Shown here: piece by piece, positions 15,611 through 25,190 of the stretch
How positions within the stretch are numbered: the first letter of the stretch is position 1
Layout: each line of letters starts with the position of its first letter
Origin: Methanoregula sp.
GTDB taxonomy: Archaea; Halobacteriota; Methanomicrobia; Methanomicrobiales; Methanospirillaceae
Direction of reading: 5' to 3'
Assembly: GCF_028712425.1 (NCBI RefSeq)
Contig: NZ_JAQTQD010000021.1
Span: 1 to 45,869 of the forward strand
Length of the DNA stretch: 45,869 nucleotides
Position numbers and translations under genes: made by a program
Notes under the pieces: model-generated
Told to the model about the DNA's origin: nothing
What the model saw: the letters and a program-made list of their open reading frames with translations, nothing else
Database searches by the model: none

Positions 15611-18307
15611 TCATGCCCAGTACCGGTGTGTCTGGACAAAAATGCGTTCTGCCTTGAGGATCTCACGGTAGAACGCATCCCCTTCCGCCAGCGTCCCGAG
15701 GATCCGGGAGGCAGTATCTGGCCCAACGCCCCGGGCAGAGAGCGCGATAACCGCTTTTTTCCCGCTTGAAAGAACGATGTTTGCGTTTTTTTTGAGCCGC
15801 TGCTCAGTTGCGCGTTCTTCGGCATTCTTCCGCTGCTTTTTTACTTGGGCATACTGCTACTCCTCATATGGTTTCAGCGCAGCAACGAGCCTTGCCCCGC
15901 ATTTCGGGCACCGGGGATGTTCCTCAACACGGGAGACAATCGTCCGGCTCTTCCAGTCACGGCAGTTCATGCAGGCAAGGATGACATCGTCCTGGCTGAG
16001 CCGGCGCTTCAGCGTGGCAAGCACAGCACTGTCCATTGTGGGCGGGGGGATCTGGTCGCGGGATGAGAGGAGGCCCCCTGCCCCGATTAGGGAGTGCGGA
16101 CCGAGCGCCACCTGGATCTTCCCGTTCCGGACAAGGGTAACGATCGCTGCTGCAGTGTCGATATCCATATACTCAGACAGCAGCTCGCGATAGGCTTCCT
16201 GCTGGACAACCGTGTTATCAAAGAAGTCGAGGAGGCGCTGGATGCTGATCTTTTCATAATCGGCATCGGGATCAATGGCCCCGAACTTCTTGGCAATCTG
16301 GACCAGCTTCCACTTGAAGAGCGCGGTCCGTTTCAGGGCAAGCCGGAGGACGCCGGGCATCGTCGCAGGGTCCAGGGAGAGAAGAAGGTCGCGGACATCT
16401 GCTGCCCGGATGGAGGAGGGGAGGCGCAGGAGCATACGGTAGGCATCCAGTTCAAGGCCGACCGTTGTACCGTAGCGGGCGGAGAGCAGGATCGAGAGGA
16501 CTCTTCCAAGCGCCTCGTTTGCCTTGTGACCGGCACAGACATTGCAGACAACACCGTCATCGGTATTCTCAAGCGTGATAAGGTCGTCAGTCGGGACAAG
16601 AGACCTGTTTTTGTCCATTTCCCGGAAGAATGCGGATGCAAAGGCGATCCCGTCGGGTTCTGTGCGGTATTTCGCAAGCGACCGCGTCCTCCGGATGCCG
16701 CCAGCTTCCTGTGCAACGGAGTGCGGGACCGGGATCTGCTCGCCTTCCCATGAGGGGAGCTCACCGATTGCCTTCTTTGCAGGTTCCACGGTCAGCTTCC
16801 CGTCAGCGATCTCAAGCACGCGCCAGAGCTGCCCCTTGGTGATAAAAACAACCCCGGTGTGGACCCAGCCAACGACAAAGGATTCATCCAGGGTCCCGAC
16901 TGTGCGCCGGGAGACAATGTCGAAAATGGGTACCTTACGCTCATCATGGATCATTGAGAGGTTCCCTGCAAGGTACCGTCGTGCCCGGGCAGTGGTGACG
17001 ATCCGGCTCCCGTCAATCCGGATGAGGTGGTGATCTTCCATCTGACGGCAGACCTTTTCTAAGAGTTCGTCACAATCGGGGAACAGGATTGTCCGTTCGC
17101 AGATCTCGCGGATTCCCGAACATTCGATCTCCCCGTATTCGACCGCAATCGCCGCTACCTGGTTTGCGAGAACATCTGCTGCATACCGTGGCAGTACCAC
17201 CGGTTCGATCTCGTTTGCGCCCGCCTTCCGGGCAATGACAAGGGATTCCAGGAGGTCGTCAAATCCCGTGGCAAGAATGGTGCCGCGCGATATGGTATTC
17301 AGCTGGTGCCCGGCCCGGCCCACGCGCTGCACCAGGCGTGCAACCTCACGCGGCGAGCCGAACTGGATGACATGATCAACGCGGCCGATATCAATCCCGA
17401 GCTCCATGGATGAGGTGCAGATGAGGGTGCGGATCTCCCCTTTCTTGAACCGCTCTTCTGCATCAATCCGTACTTCCTTGGAGAGCGAACCATGGTGCAC
17501 CTCAACATCACCGTGGCCGAAAAGGGCATGCCCGAGTGCTTCCGCCGTGACCCGTGTATTGACAAAGACAAGGGTCGATCCCTCGCGTTTCAGGTATTTT
17601 TTCAGCACTTCGACCTGGTGACGGAAATCGTCGCCCACGAACTGTACCGAAAGGTCCAGCTGTTTGGCTACCGGCACCTGCACCACAGAGCAGGGCCTGA
17701 CCCCGCACAGGAAGCCTGCTATCTCCCCGGGATTTCCCACGGTTGCCGAGAGGCCGATTCGCTGGAATTCCCCGGCATACACGTGGAGACGCTCGAGCCC
17801 GACCGCAAGCTGGGCGCCCCGCTTGCTCCCGGCAAGCTCGTGGATCTCGTCGATGATGACATACCGGACATGGGCCAGGTGCTGCCGGAGCCGTTTTCCC
17901 ATGAAAAGGGCCTGGAACGTTTCCGGCGTTGTTATCAGCAGATCGGGAGGCGAAAGAGCCTGTTTCCTCCGTTCAGCCATCGGCGTGTCGCCATGCCTTA
18001 CACCAACGGTAAGGCCAAGCTCACCGCACCACCACTGCATGCGGGAGAGGATATCGCGGTTCAGGGAGCGCAGGGGTGTGATGTAGATGGCCTTGAATCC
18101 CCCACCTCCCGGAAGGGGGATGAGGCCATTAAAAACCGGAAACATCGCGCTCTCGGTTTTACCGGTTCCGGTGGGTGCAATGAGGACGATGTTATTCCCA
18201 TCAAGAATGAGCGGTATCGCCTGTTTCTGTGCATCGGACAGGGATGTAAATCCGCGTTTCCGGATACACGAACGGACCCGCGGATCCAGCCGTTCAACCG
18301 TCTTCAT
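15611..18307 (-). CDS. lhr: Lhr-type ATP-dependent helicase, reading frame interrupted by one in-frame TAG
   Basis: Superfamily 2 helicase. Walker A APTGTGKT (44-51), DEIH box (153-156), SAT motif, QRVGRAGH motif VI, then Lhr winged-helix and core domains and a zinc-finger pair (CMNC...CPKC). The uninterrupted frame ends after 816 residues at a TAG (15857-15859). Beyond it the same frame continues for 81 codons, encoding the usual end of archaeal Lhr-like helicases (KNANIVLSSGKKAVIALSAR, GVGPDTASRIL, ending THRYW), and stops at a TGA at 15611. I start at ATG 18307 (MKTVERLDPRV); the frame is open upstream but overlaps the phosphoesterase. The family unwinds DNA or RNA-DNA during repair. Genes upstream in the operon encode a phosphoesterase and an RPA-associated protein. 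Confidence 0.88.
15857..15859 (-). other. in-frame TAG inside lhr
   Basis: The codons on either side read ...LKPYEE-TAG-QYAQVKKQRK... with no frame change. At least five other genes in this window end in TAG (4441, 19924, 26341, 34011, 35381), so TAG acts as a normal stop here. TAG is one base from CAG (Gln) or GAG (Glu). Confidence 0.9.
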
Positions 18308-19049
18308 CCTGCACCAGTGAACTGAAGGGGCCGATGTATGTCCCATCGGCAAGGATGATCTCGGCGCTTTTGCTGTCCATGCACCGTGACAACGGGGAGA
18401 AGGGATCGTTGACGATACGGGAGATATCATAGCCGGCAAGTTCGTTGAAGGCCGGCATGAAAAGCAGCCTTGTCTGTGCCACCTTCGCAGCAGGAACGGA
18501 GAGGTCCCCCTTGCCGGCCATCAGCCCGGCCCTGATATAGGCGGGTTCCTGGAGGGCACAGCCTACCTCGTCACGGAGGGCCAGGAGCGGGTGGTGATGC
18601 CCGACAACGATGAGATTCCCAAACAGGTCCGGTGCCGGGTTCATATGTCCGTGGAGAAACGCAATCCCGTTGATCAACGCTCCGTCCCGGGGACAGATCT
18701 CGGTTTTTTTAGCAAACCGCTCGATCCCGATGTCATGATTGCCGGGAAAGATGAGGAGGGGGAGCCGCGAACGCAGGGTCTCCATAACCCCCGGGAGTTC
18801 ATGGTACTCCTGCCGGGTCAGGGAGGGAATACTGTGCTTGATATCGCCCAGGAGAATAAGCCGGTCCGGGTCGGTGAGATCGATGACCCGCATCAGCCGC
18901 TCCAGGCGTTCTGTACTCCGGCTGGCAAAATGGAGGCCGTGGGCTGCAAGGTCTGCCTCGATACCAAAATGCAGGTCGGACACAACCAGCAGGCGCTCTT
19001 CGTTCTCGATAACAAGCGCCGGGCCGGAGCGGATGAATTCCAGTTTCAT
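18294..19049 (-). CDS. calcineurin-like metallophosphoesterase (COG1407/PdeM-like)
   Basis: 251 residues with the metal-binding motifs of the family in order: SDLHFG near residue 23, GDIKH, GNHD, and GHHHP around 150. It belongs to the small ICC/PdeM-like phosphoesterases that are often neighbours of Lhr helicases; the bacterial PdeM is part of a ligase-associated DNA repair set. The start ATG at 19049 overlaps the stop of the upstream gene as ATGA, and its 3' end overlaps the start of lhr by 14 bases, so the three are almost certainly one transcript. A nuclease or phosphodiesterase role in DNA repair is inferred from context, not proven. Confidence 0.88.
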   Translation of the reverse strand: MKLEFIRSGPALVIENEERLLVVSDLHFGIEADLAAHGLHFASRSTERLERLMRVIDLTDPDRLILLGDIKHSIPSLTRQEYHELPGVMETLRSRLPLLIFPGNHDIGIERFAKKTEICPRDGALINGIAFLHGHMNPAPDLFGNLIVVGHHHPLLALRDEVGCALQEPAYIRAGLMAGKGDLSVPAAKVAQTRLLFMPAFNELAGYDISRIVNDPFSPLSRCMDSKSAEIILADGTYIGPFSSLVQDEDG

Positions 19050-19816
19050 AAGAGCCTGACGTACCCTTTCCGGGGCTGGTAGCACTCGTCGTCTACGATG
19101 AGTGACTCAAGTGCCGCAAGCACGGATTCTTTCCGGATTCCCTTCCTTCCCAGCACCGCGATCACTTCTTCAACCGCAATCCCCTGCGGGCCGGAAGCAG
19201 TCCCGACCAGCCCCCGCACTTCAGCAATGATATCTGCTGCAACTTCCGCGGTAACCGGCGCGAGCGGGCGAATCCCCAGGATGACGCGCTCCACCATCTC
19301 CAGGATTTCCTGAAGGTCTTTTGTGGTGGTGGCGTAATGCCGGAGCGCCCTCCTGATATTTTCATCAGCGTTCCCACCATTGATCGCAAGGCGCATCTGC
19401 CCGATACGCTGAAGCGTGTATTCCGCTGTTGAGAGATAGATCTGGTCGCGGGTGGCCCGGTCAATAGGCAGTATCTGTTCCGGGCGCATGGTGGGGGAAC
19501 CAGGCCTCCTGTTCTGGTTCATCTGGGCAAGACCGGTTACCGTCACAAAGGAAGGTATCGGGATCGTAGTGATGGCATCCTTCAGCGCTCCTTTTCTCCA
19601 GGAGATGAGATCGAAGGCCCCGGTAGGATCCGCCACACGGCAGCGTGCCATGTCACCGGATTCATCGGCTTCTGTTAAAACCCCGGCAAAAAATACCTGC
19701 CGGCAGCAGGCACCGGTAGGTGTAACGATCCCTCCCGGAGCACTGCTTTCCCCGGACGGTTCAACGAGCGTTGACCGGGAAAACTCCCCGGCAAATACCC
19801 TGGCTGCACCTTCCAT
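19046..19816 (-). CDS. RPA-associated OB-fold protein (COG3390-like)
   Basis: 256 residues. An N-terminal OB-fold region contains RQVFFAGVLTEADESGD and a DPTGAFDLISWR strand, and TVTGLAQMNQNRR follows. The middle is helical, and the C-terminal 70 residues look like a winged helix (VEEVIAVLGRKGIRKESVLAAL). This arrangement matches RPA-associated proteins, which accompany replication protein A in euryarchaea and bind single-stranded DNA. It is the first gene of the minus-strand operon that continues with the phosphoesterase and lhr. Only the ATG at 19816 includes the whole N-terminus. No rpa gene is visible next to it. Confidence 0.75.
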   Translation of the reverse strand: MEGAARVFAGEFSRSTLVEPSGESSAPGGIVTPTGACCRQVFFAGVLTEADESGDMARCRVADPTGAFDLISWRKGALKDAITTIPIPSFVTVTGLAQMNQNRRPGSPTMRPEQILPIDRATRDQIYLSTAEYTLQRIGQMRLAINGGNADENIRRALRHYATTTKDLQEILEMVERVILGIRPLAPVTAEVAADIIAEVRGLVGTASGPQGIAVEEVIAVLGRKGIRKESVLAALESLIVDDECYQPRKGYVRLL

Positions 19817-19923
19817 GATCCTTACTACTATGGTCCAGAGTAACTATTCAAGATATAGCCCGTTACAAACCGGCCAACACCATTCATGGAAATAATTGAT
19901 ACAAAAAAGAAAGGGGATGATTC

Positions 19924-20475
19924 CTATTGACTGCAACGAGCCCTGTAGCAAACCAGTGCTACCAGTATTGAAACGATGATGATACCGGGATGAAAAGGAC
20001 TTTTCGTGGCAGACGGATGTGCAGTTCCCGCGGTTTTGTCGGTAACCATTGAGGGGGGGACAAGGCTGCTGTCCAGGCTGTATGCCTGTGTATAGGCATC
20101 TGCTGCCTCGTTCACCCGGCCAAGCGCCCGCAGAGCATCACCTTTACTGTAATAAGCAGCCGCATAGGCATTGGGAAGATCGGTTGCATTGACGGAGACA
20201 ACGCGATCCGCAGCAACAATCGCGTCTTCATACCGTCCCAGCTGCACAAGGATTCCTGCCTGGTTGGCCCATGCCAGCGGCATGCTCTCGTTCAGGGAGA
20301 GTGCCTTCTCGTTTGCCGCAAGAGCAGCAGAGAACTGGCCGGCATTTGCCAGGTCTACGGCCTGGTTGTACCAGTACCAGGGATTGTCTTCAGCAGGTGT
20401 ATTTTCCGCCGAGAGTGCCGGCGTGATGATCAGGAGGCTTGCGACAATGACCAACAGTCCTGTTCTGATGTCCAT
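19924..20475 (-). CDS. membrane-anchored exported TPR protein
   Basis: 183 residues: a signal peptide (MDIRTGLLVIVASLLIITPALS), then about three tetratricopeptide repeats (WYWYNQAVDLANAGQFSAAL, LAWANQAGILVQLGRYEDAI, AYYSKGDALRALGRVNEAAD), a Ser/Pro linker and a C-terminal hydrophobic segment (GIIIVSILVALVCY) with basic residues after it. It is probably held in the membrane by its C-terminus with the repeats outside, where they could mediate protein contacts. No specific function can be assigned. The stop is TAG. A T-rich tract after the stop on the minus strand (about 19904-19914) may act as a terminator. Confidence 0.8.
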   Translation of the reverse strand: MDIRTGLLVIVASLLIITPALSAENTPAEDNPWYWYNQAVDLANAGQFSAALAANEKALSLNESMPLAWANQAGILVQLGRYEDAIVAADRVVSVNATDLPNAYAAAYYSKGDALRALGRVNEAADAYTQAYSLDSSLVPPSMVTDKTAGTAHPSATKSPFHPGIIIVSILVALVCYRARCSQ

Positions 20476-20557
20476 AAAACCACTTCAGATAGAATATGTG
20501 GCCGTAATCGTTAATAACGTGGCCAGGATTGATGAGAAAAAGGGATTTTTTAGCGTA

Positions 20558-21592
20558 TCAATGCCGGTATCGCGCGAGAAGAATTCCGGCACCCAGGAGA
20601 CCAAGAACCACTGCCCACGGCGGAAGGGGGGAGTAGGTCACTTTTGCTGGGGGTTCCTCGATTGTTGTTGCCGGAACGGTAACAATGACGTGCGTCACAG
20701 TACTGGTCGGGATGATTGTTTCAGGAACGCTGGTGACTGGCTCCGATGGCACGGCAGTCGTCTGCATTGCTGGAGATTCTGGAGGAAGGAACGTGACACT
20801 GGCCGAAGAGGTGGTCCTGCCATTGCGTGATTCTGTACTGGTATAGGAGTTTTTCATGCCATTCAGGTCCTGGACAACCGTGAACGTGTAGGTACCTGTC
20901 GGGTAAAGATAGCCTCCCGTTGTATCACGCGAGAGCCGGTTCCATGCTTCGAGGTTCCTGCCATAATAGGTCGGGCTTGTCATGAAGGGAGTGCTGTCGA
21001 ATTCGAGGATCTGGGTTGTTGGGGATCCGACACTCCCGGTATAGATATTTTTCATGTCCTTTCCCGAAGGACTGGTTAACGTGACTGTAAAAAAACCGTC
21101 AGCTGGCGTGAGTTCGGTGCGGTCAGTGTAACTGAGGACTTTGTACAGGTTCGTATCGATCCGGTAGGTGATATTTGTCGTAACGGGAACGGCTTTCCCG
21201 GTGATATCCTCGTCTTTGTCAAGGTCCCGGACACGGATGGAGATCTCCGGTTCATGAACATTCAGGACAACGAATGTGGGCTTCTTGTCTTCGCAATACC
21301 AGTTCCCAAGATGCCCGCGGAAAAGATCCGGGCTGATATTGAAGTGGTTGACCGGAAGGATCACCTCATTCACCAGTTTTATCGTGATATTCTTTGCAGC
21401 CGGGCCGGACATATCTGCTCCTTCGGGCCACCAGGCAATCACCTTGCAGTCGCGGATTGAGGAACTGATATCAAGATCGCTCTCCCCGATAAATACCGGT
21501 GCGCCAGTCGCAATCTTTTTTGTACTGGCTGCGGCGGGAGAACAGACCAGGAAAATGACAATAAGGGCGCAGAAAATATATTTTATTTGCAT
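20558..21592 (-). CDS. DUF3821 surface protein with C-terminal membrane anchor
   Basis: 344 residues. A signal peptide (IKYIFCALIVIFLVCSPAAA) precedes the motif GAPVFIGESDLDIS, characteristic of the DUF3821 domain found in Methanomicrobiales and Methanosarcinales surface proteins. The body is beta-rich. A Thr/Pro/Val-rich spacer (about 280-320) leads to a single C-terminal transmembrane helix (PPWAVVLGLLGAGILLARYRH). It is likely a cell-surface protein; its role is unknown. ATG 21592 is chosen because it directly precedes the signal peptide. The frame is open farther upstream, but those codons overlap the divergent promoter region and the rfcS start. Confidence 0.8.
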   Translation of the reverse strand: MQIKYIFCALIVIFLVCSPAAASTKKIATGAPVFIGESDLDISSSIRDCKVIAWWPEGADMSGPAAKNITIKLVNEVILPVNHFNISPDLFRGHLGNWYCEDKKPTFVVLNVHEPEISIRVRDLDKDEDITGKAVPVTTNITYRIDTNLYKVLSYTDRTELTPADGFFTVTLTSPSGKDMKNIYTGSVGSPTTQILEFDSTPFMTSPTYYGRNLEAWNRLSRDTTGGYLYPTGTYTFTVVQDLNGMKNSYTSTESRNGRTTSSASVTFLPPESPAMQTTAVPSEPVTSVPETIIPTSTVTHVIVTVPATTIEEPPAKVTYSPLPPWAVVLGLLGAGILLARYRH

Positions 21593-21740
21593 GGAAAGTA
21601 ATTTCAAAACCCTTATGATAAACGTTATGACATTCATTACACACAGCACGCTGTTCCGGTTACCTGTACAATAATTTTCAAGGAACGCCAGCGCATAGTG
21701 ATAAGATACCAGAACAATTTTCCTGCAAAGATGATCGAAT

Positions 21741-22709
21741 ATGGATGAGTCCCACACGATCTGGATAGAGAAATACCGCCCGCAGAAACTTGCCGATATC
21801 GTAGGACAGGACGAGATTGTCGAGAGGCTGTCATCCTACGTCAGGAGCGGGAACCTCCCCCACCTCCTCTTCACGGGCAGCGCGGGCGTGGGAAAGACCA
21901 CTGCTGCAGTAACGCTGGCACGGGAATTTTTCCAGGACTCGTGGCAGATGAACTTCCGCGAACTGAATGCATCGGATGAGCGGGGAATCGATGTGGTAAG
22001 GAACCAGATCAAGCAGTTCGCCCGCACCACACCCCTTGGTGAGGCCACGTTCAAGGTCCTCTTCCTTGACGAAGCCGATGCCCTCACTACAGACGCCCAG
22101 GCTGCCCTCCGCCGCACGATGGAGAGTTATGCGCAGACCTGCCGGTTCATCCTTTCCTGCAACTACTCCTCAAAGATTATCGATCCCATCCAGAGCCGGT
22201 GTGCCATCTATCGTTTCAAACCGCTCGGGCCGGAAGCAGTACGGGAAGAGGTGCGCCGTATAGCGAGCCGCGAGGGATTGACAATCACCGGAGGGGCGAT
22301 GGATGCGATCGTCTATATCGCGCAGGGGGATATGAGAAAGGCCATTAACGCATTGCAGGGAGCAGCTATCATTAATCCGGCTATTGACGAAAAACGGGTC
22401 TATTCCATCACGTCAACAGCCCGCCCCGAAGAGATCGGGGAACTGCTCACTCTCTCGCTGAACGGAGACTTCGATGGCGCAGAATCGCTCCTTGCCCAGC
22501 TCCTCCATGAGCGGGGTATTGCACCCAACGAACTGATCAACCAGATGTACCGGGCACTCCTGAAACGCGAGATGCCCCGGGAGTTGAAGGTAAAACTCAT
22601 TGACCACCTCGGAGAGGCTGATTTCCGGCTTTCGGAAGGTGCAAACAGTGATATCCAGATGGAGGCACTGGTTGCACGGTTCGTCCTCTCCTCCCAGGCA
22701 GGGCACTGA
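21741..22709 (+). CDS. rfcS: replication factor C small subunit
   Basis: 322 residues, the normal RfcS length, with all AAA+ clamp-loader motifs: [16 protein letters not shown] (boxes II-III region), Walker [10 protein letters not shown], Walker [10 protein letters not shown], sensor 1, and SRC in [12 protein letters not shown], followed by the C-terminal collar domain. It loads the PCNA clamp with RfcL. No intein is present, although this gene often carries one in archaea. It is the first gene of a run with mcm 21 bases downstream. The divergent gap of about 150 bases to the DUF3821 gene must hold its promoter. Confidence 0.97.
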   Translation: MDESHTIWIEKYRPQKLADIVGQDEIVERLSSYVRSGNLPHLLFTGSAGVGKTTAAVTLAREFFQDSWQMNFRELNASDERGIDVVRNQIKQFARTTPLGEATFKVLFLDEADALTTDAQAALRRTMESYAQTCRFILSCNYSSKIIDPIQSRCAIYRFKPLGPEAVREEVRRIASREGLTITGGAMDAIVYIAQGDMRKAINALQGAAIINPAIDEKRVYSITSTARPEEIGELLTLSLNGDFDGAESLLAQLLHERGIAPNELINQMYRALLKREMPRELKVKLIDHLGEADFRLSEGANSDIQMEALVARFVLSSQAGH

Positions 22710-22730
22710 GGCATAAAGAGGGAGCTGGAA

Positions 22731-24842
22731 ATGGAGAAACAACCGGATCTCCACGAAGGTGACAGGACTGGCGACTGGACCCGCCTCCTGAAGACGAAGT
22801 ACAAAAAACAACTCGGGGAGTTGTCGCGCGAGTACCCCCACAAGAGATCACTCTCGATAAATTACCGCGATGTGGAACGGTTCGGCAAACCGGGTATCGC
22901 GATGGCTGATGAGCTCCTCGAGAATCCCGGAAAAGTTCTCGAAGATGTCTGGGATGCCATAAAGAACGGTCAGCTCGTCCGCACCAAGGATGGAAAGGAT
23001 CCCAGAGAGATCAATATCCGGTTTACCAACCTGCCTCGAAAGACCCTCATACGCAACATCCGCTCCGACGATATCAACCGGTACATTTCAGTCGAGGGGA
23101 TCCTCAGAAAGACAACGGAAGTCCGGCCCCGTGTCGTGGAAGCAGTGTTTCGCTGCCCGGCGGGTCATTTCACGGTAAAACAGCAGAAGTACGGGAAATT
23201 CATTGAGCCGGACGGATGTGCAACGGACGGGTGCACGTTCAAGAAACTTGAACTGCTTCCCAAACGCTCGAAGTTCGTGGATTCCCAGAAACTCCGGATC
23301 CAGGAATCGCCGGAAGGCCTCCGCGGGGGCGAGCAGCCGCAGACGCTCGACATCGATGTTACCGATGACCTCTCCGGTATCGTATCACCGGGCGACCGGA
23401 TCATCATCAACGGCATCCTGCGTTCCATGCAGCGGGTGGTCAGGGGAGAGAAGAGTACGGTCTTTGATATCTTCCTTGAATGCAACTCCATCGAGGTTGC
23501 CGAAAAGGAGTTCGAGGAAGTCGAGATTGATGAGAAAGCCGAGGACGAGATCAACCGGCTCAGTAAAGACCCGATGATTTACCGGATGATCACGCACTCT
23601 GTCGCTCCAACGATCTATGGGAGCGAGGATGTGAAGCAGGCAATCGCGCTCCAGCTGTTCGGCGGGATTGCAAAAGAGATGCCGGACGGGAGCAGGCTCC
23701 GGGGCGACATCCACGTCCTCCTCATCGGGGACCCGGGTATCGCAAAGAGCCAGCTGCTCCGGTACGTGGTCAAGCTCTCTCCCCGGGCTATCTACACGAG
23801 CGGGCAGTCTTCAACGGCCGCAGGACTGACAGCAACTGCCGTGAAAGACGAGTTCGGAGAAGGTCGCTGGACTCTTGAAGCCGGTGCCCTCGTGCTCGCT
23901 GATATGGGTGTCGCCGCTGTTGATGAGATGGACAAGATGGAGAAAGGCGACCGCTCCGCCCTCCACGAAGCCATGGAACAACAGTCCATCAGCGTTGCAA
24001 AGGCCGGCATAACGGCAACGCTCAAGTCACGGTGTGCCCTCCTGGGGGCAGCCAACCCCAAATACGGCCGGTTCGACATGTTCGGCGATCTTTCAGACCA
24101 GATCAACATGCCCCCTTCCCTGCTCTCCCGGTTCGACCTGATCTTCATCATGACCGACCAGCCCGAGCAGAAACGCGACATGGCTATCGCCGAGCATATC
24201 CTCAAGGCACACAGTACCGGGGAACTGATTGCCCAGCATAAAAAGACTCCCATTCCGGGAGTAACAGACGAGTACATCCAGCAGCAGCTCAAGCCGGTGA
24301 TGCCGGATATCGAACCGGGGCTCTTCCGGAAATATGTTGCCTATTCAAAACGTACGTGTTTCCCGCTGCTCTCGCCGGAAGCCCGGGATGCACTGGTAGC
24401 GTATTACCTGAAACTCAGGGGGATTGCCGAACCGAACAAACCTGTCCCGGTAACCGCCCGTCAGCTCGAAGCCCTTGTCCGGCTTGCCGAGGCGAGTGCA
24501 CGTATCCGCCTCTCGAACACGATCGATACCAGCGATGCGGAGCGGGTGATCCATATTGTTGACGCGTGCCTGCGGCAGATCGCGTATGACGCAAAGACCG
24601 GAACGTTCGATATTGATAAAATTGTTACTGGAATCTCCAAGGAGAAACGTGATATCGTACGGGTTATCAAGGATGCAATCCGCGATATTGGCGGTGATGG
24701 ACGGCGCGCCGGTATCGACCAGGTCATTGATGCTGTCAGCGCAAAAGGGTTCCCCCGGGACAAGGTGCGCGAGGGTATCGAGATGCTCCTACGGACCGGG
24801 GAAGCAATGGAGCCCAAGAACGGTTTAATTCAGTTGATCTGA
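22731..24842 (+). CDS. mcm: replicative DNA helicase MCM
   Basis: 703 residues. The N-terminal domain has a zinc site made of CPAGH (about 142-146) and CATDGC (about 163-168), i.e. C-x3-H with C-x4-C rather than four cysteines. The AAA+ core has Walker A GDPGIAKSQ (about 333), Walker B VDEMDKM, sensor 1 GAANP and the arginine finger LLSRFDLIF. A C-terminal winged helix spans about 620-703. It forms the hexameric 3'-5' replicative helicase. It lies 21 bases after rfcS and probably shares its transcript. No intein is seen. The ATG at 22731 follows a GGGAG/GGA-rich stretch. Confidence 0.97.
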   Translation: MEKQPDLHEGDRTGDWTRLLKTKYKKQLGELSREYPHKRSLSINYRDVERFGKPGIAMADELLENPGKVLEDVWDAIKNGQLVRTKDGKDPREINIRFTNLPRKTLIRNIRSDDINRYISVEGILRKTTEVRPRVVEAVFRCPAGHFTVKQQKYGKFIEPDGCATDGCTFKKLELLPKRSKFVDSQKLRIQESPEGLRGGEQPQTLDIDVTDDLSGIVSPGDRIIINGILRSMQRVVRGEKSTVFDIFLECNSIEVAEKEFEEVEIDEKAEDEINRLSKDPMIYRMITHSVAPTIYGSEDVKQAIALQLFGGIAKEMPDGSRLRGDIHVLLIGDPGIAKSQLLRYVVKLSPRAIYTSGQSSTAAGLTATAVKDEFGEGRWTLEAGALVLADMGVAAVDEMDKMEKGDRSALHEAMEQQSISVAKAGITATLKSRCALLGAANPKYGRFDMFGDLSDQINMPPSLLSRFDLIFIMTDQPEQKRDMAIAEHILKAHSTGELIAQHKKTPIPGVTDEYIQQQLKPVMPDIEPGLFRKYVAYSKRTCFPLLSPEARDALVAYYLKLRGIAEPNKPVPVTARQLEALVRLAEASARIRLSNTIDTSDAERVIHIVDACLRQIAYDAKTGTFDIDKIVTGISKEKRDIVRVIKDAIRDIGGDGRRAGIDQVIDAVSAKGFPRDKVREGIEMLLRTGEAMEPKNGLIQLI

Positions 24843-24851
24843 GGTGCTTAT

Positions 24852-25190
24852 TTGACCAGCGACAGGGAACAGGCAGTATTTGAAGCGGGGATCAAACTCG
24901 GGGCGCTGTACCACCAGTGGGTAGGAACTCCCATCTCCCGCATCTCCGCGGCAAGTGTTGAGAAGGCGATCGAGCAGGCAGTGATCCTCCAGCCCTTTGT
25001 CGAAGAGATCACGGTCCGGCTCGACCGCTCGCTTATGAACGAGAACCGGTTCGGGTACAGCGAGCTCTCCGGCATGATGTTCGATGTCGAGATCATCACC
25101 CGTGTCGGCTTCACGTACTGCCGGGCCCGGCTTTCACCCGAGACCGGGTACCCGCTGATGAAGATCGTGGAATGCCATGAAATCTCCTGA
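24852..25190 (+). CDS. mptD: dihydroneopterin aldolase MptD (methanopterin biosynthesis)
   Basis: 112 residues matching archaeal MptD (DUF381): FEAGIKLGALYHQWVGTPIS near the N-terminus, SVEKAIEQAVILQPFVEEI and GYPLMKIVECHEI at the end. The enzyme cleaves 7,8-dihydroneopterin to 6-hydroxymethyl-dihydropterin and glycolaldehyde on the way to tetrahydromethanopterin, the C1 carrier of methanogenesis. The start is a TTG at 24852, set by a GAGGTG ribosome-binding site at 24841-24846; no ATG or GTG lies nearby. It follows mcm by nine bases and overlaps the next gene by 14 bases. Confidence 0.88.
   Translation: MTSDREQAVFEAGIKLGALYHQWVGTPISRISAASVEKAIEQAVILQPFVEEITVRLDRSLMNENRFGYSELSGMMFDVEIITRVGFTYCRARLSPETGYPLMKIVECHEIS

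Noticed and set aside
15343-15825. 160-codon minus-strand frame between lhr and tbp
   Set aside because: It is a shifted reading of the lhr tail; the lhr frame itself continues past the TAG and carries the conserved motifs.
15857-15859. Pyrrolysine as the explanation of the TAG in lhr
   Set aside because: No pyl genes are in view, and at least five genes here end in TAG. Not excluded for the whole genome, but not supported by this window.
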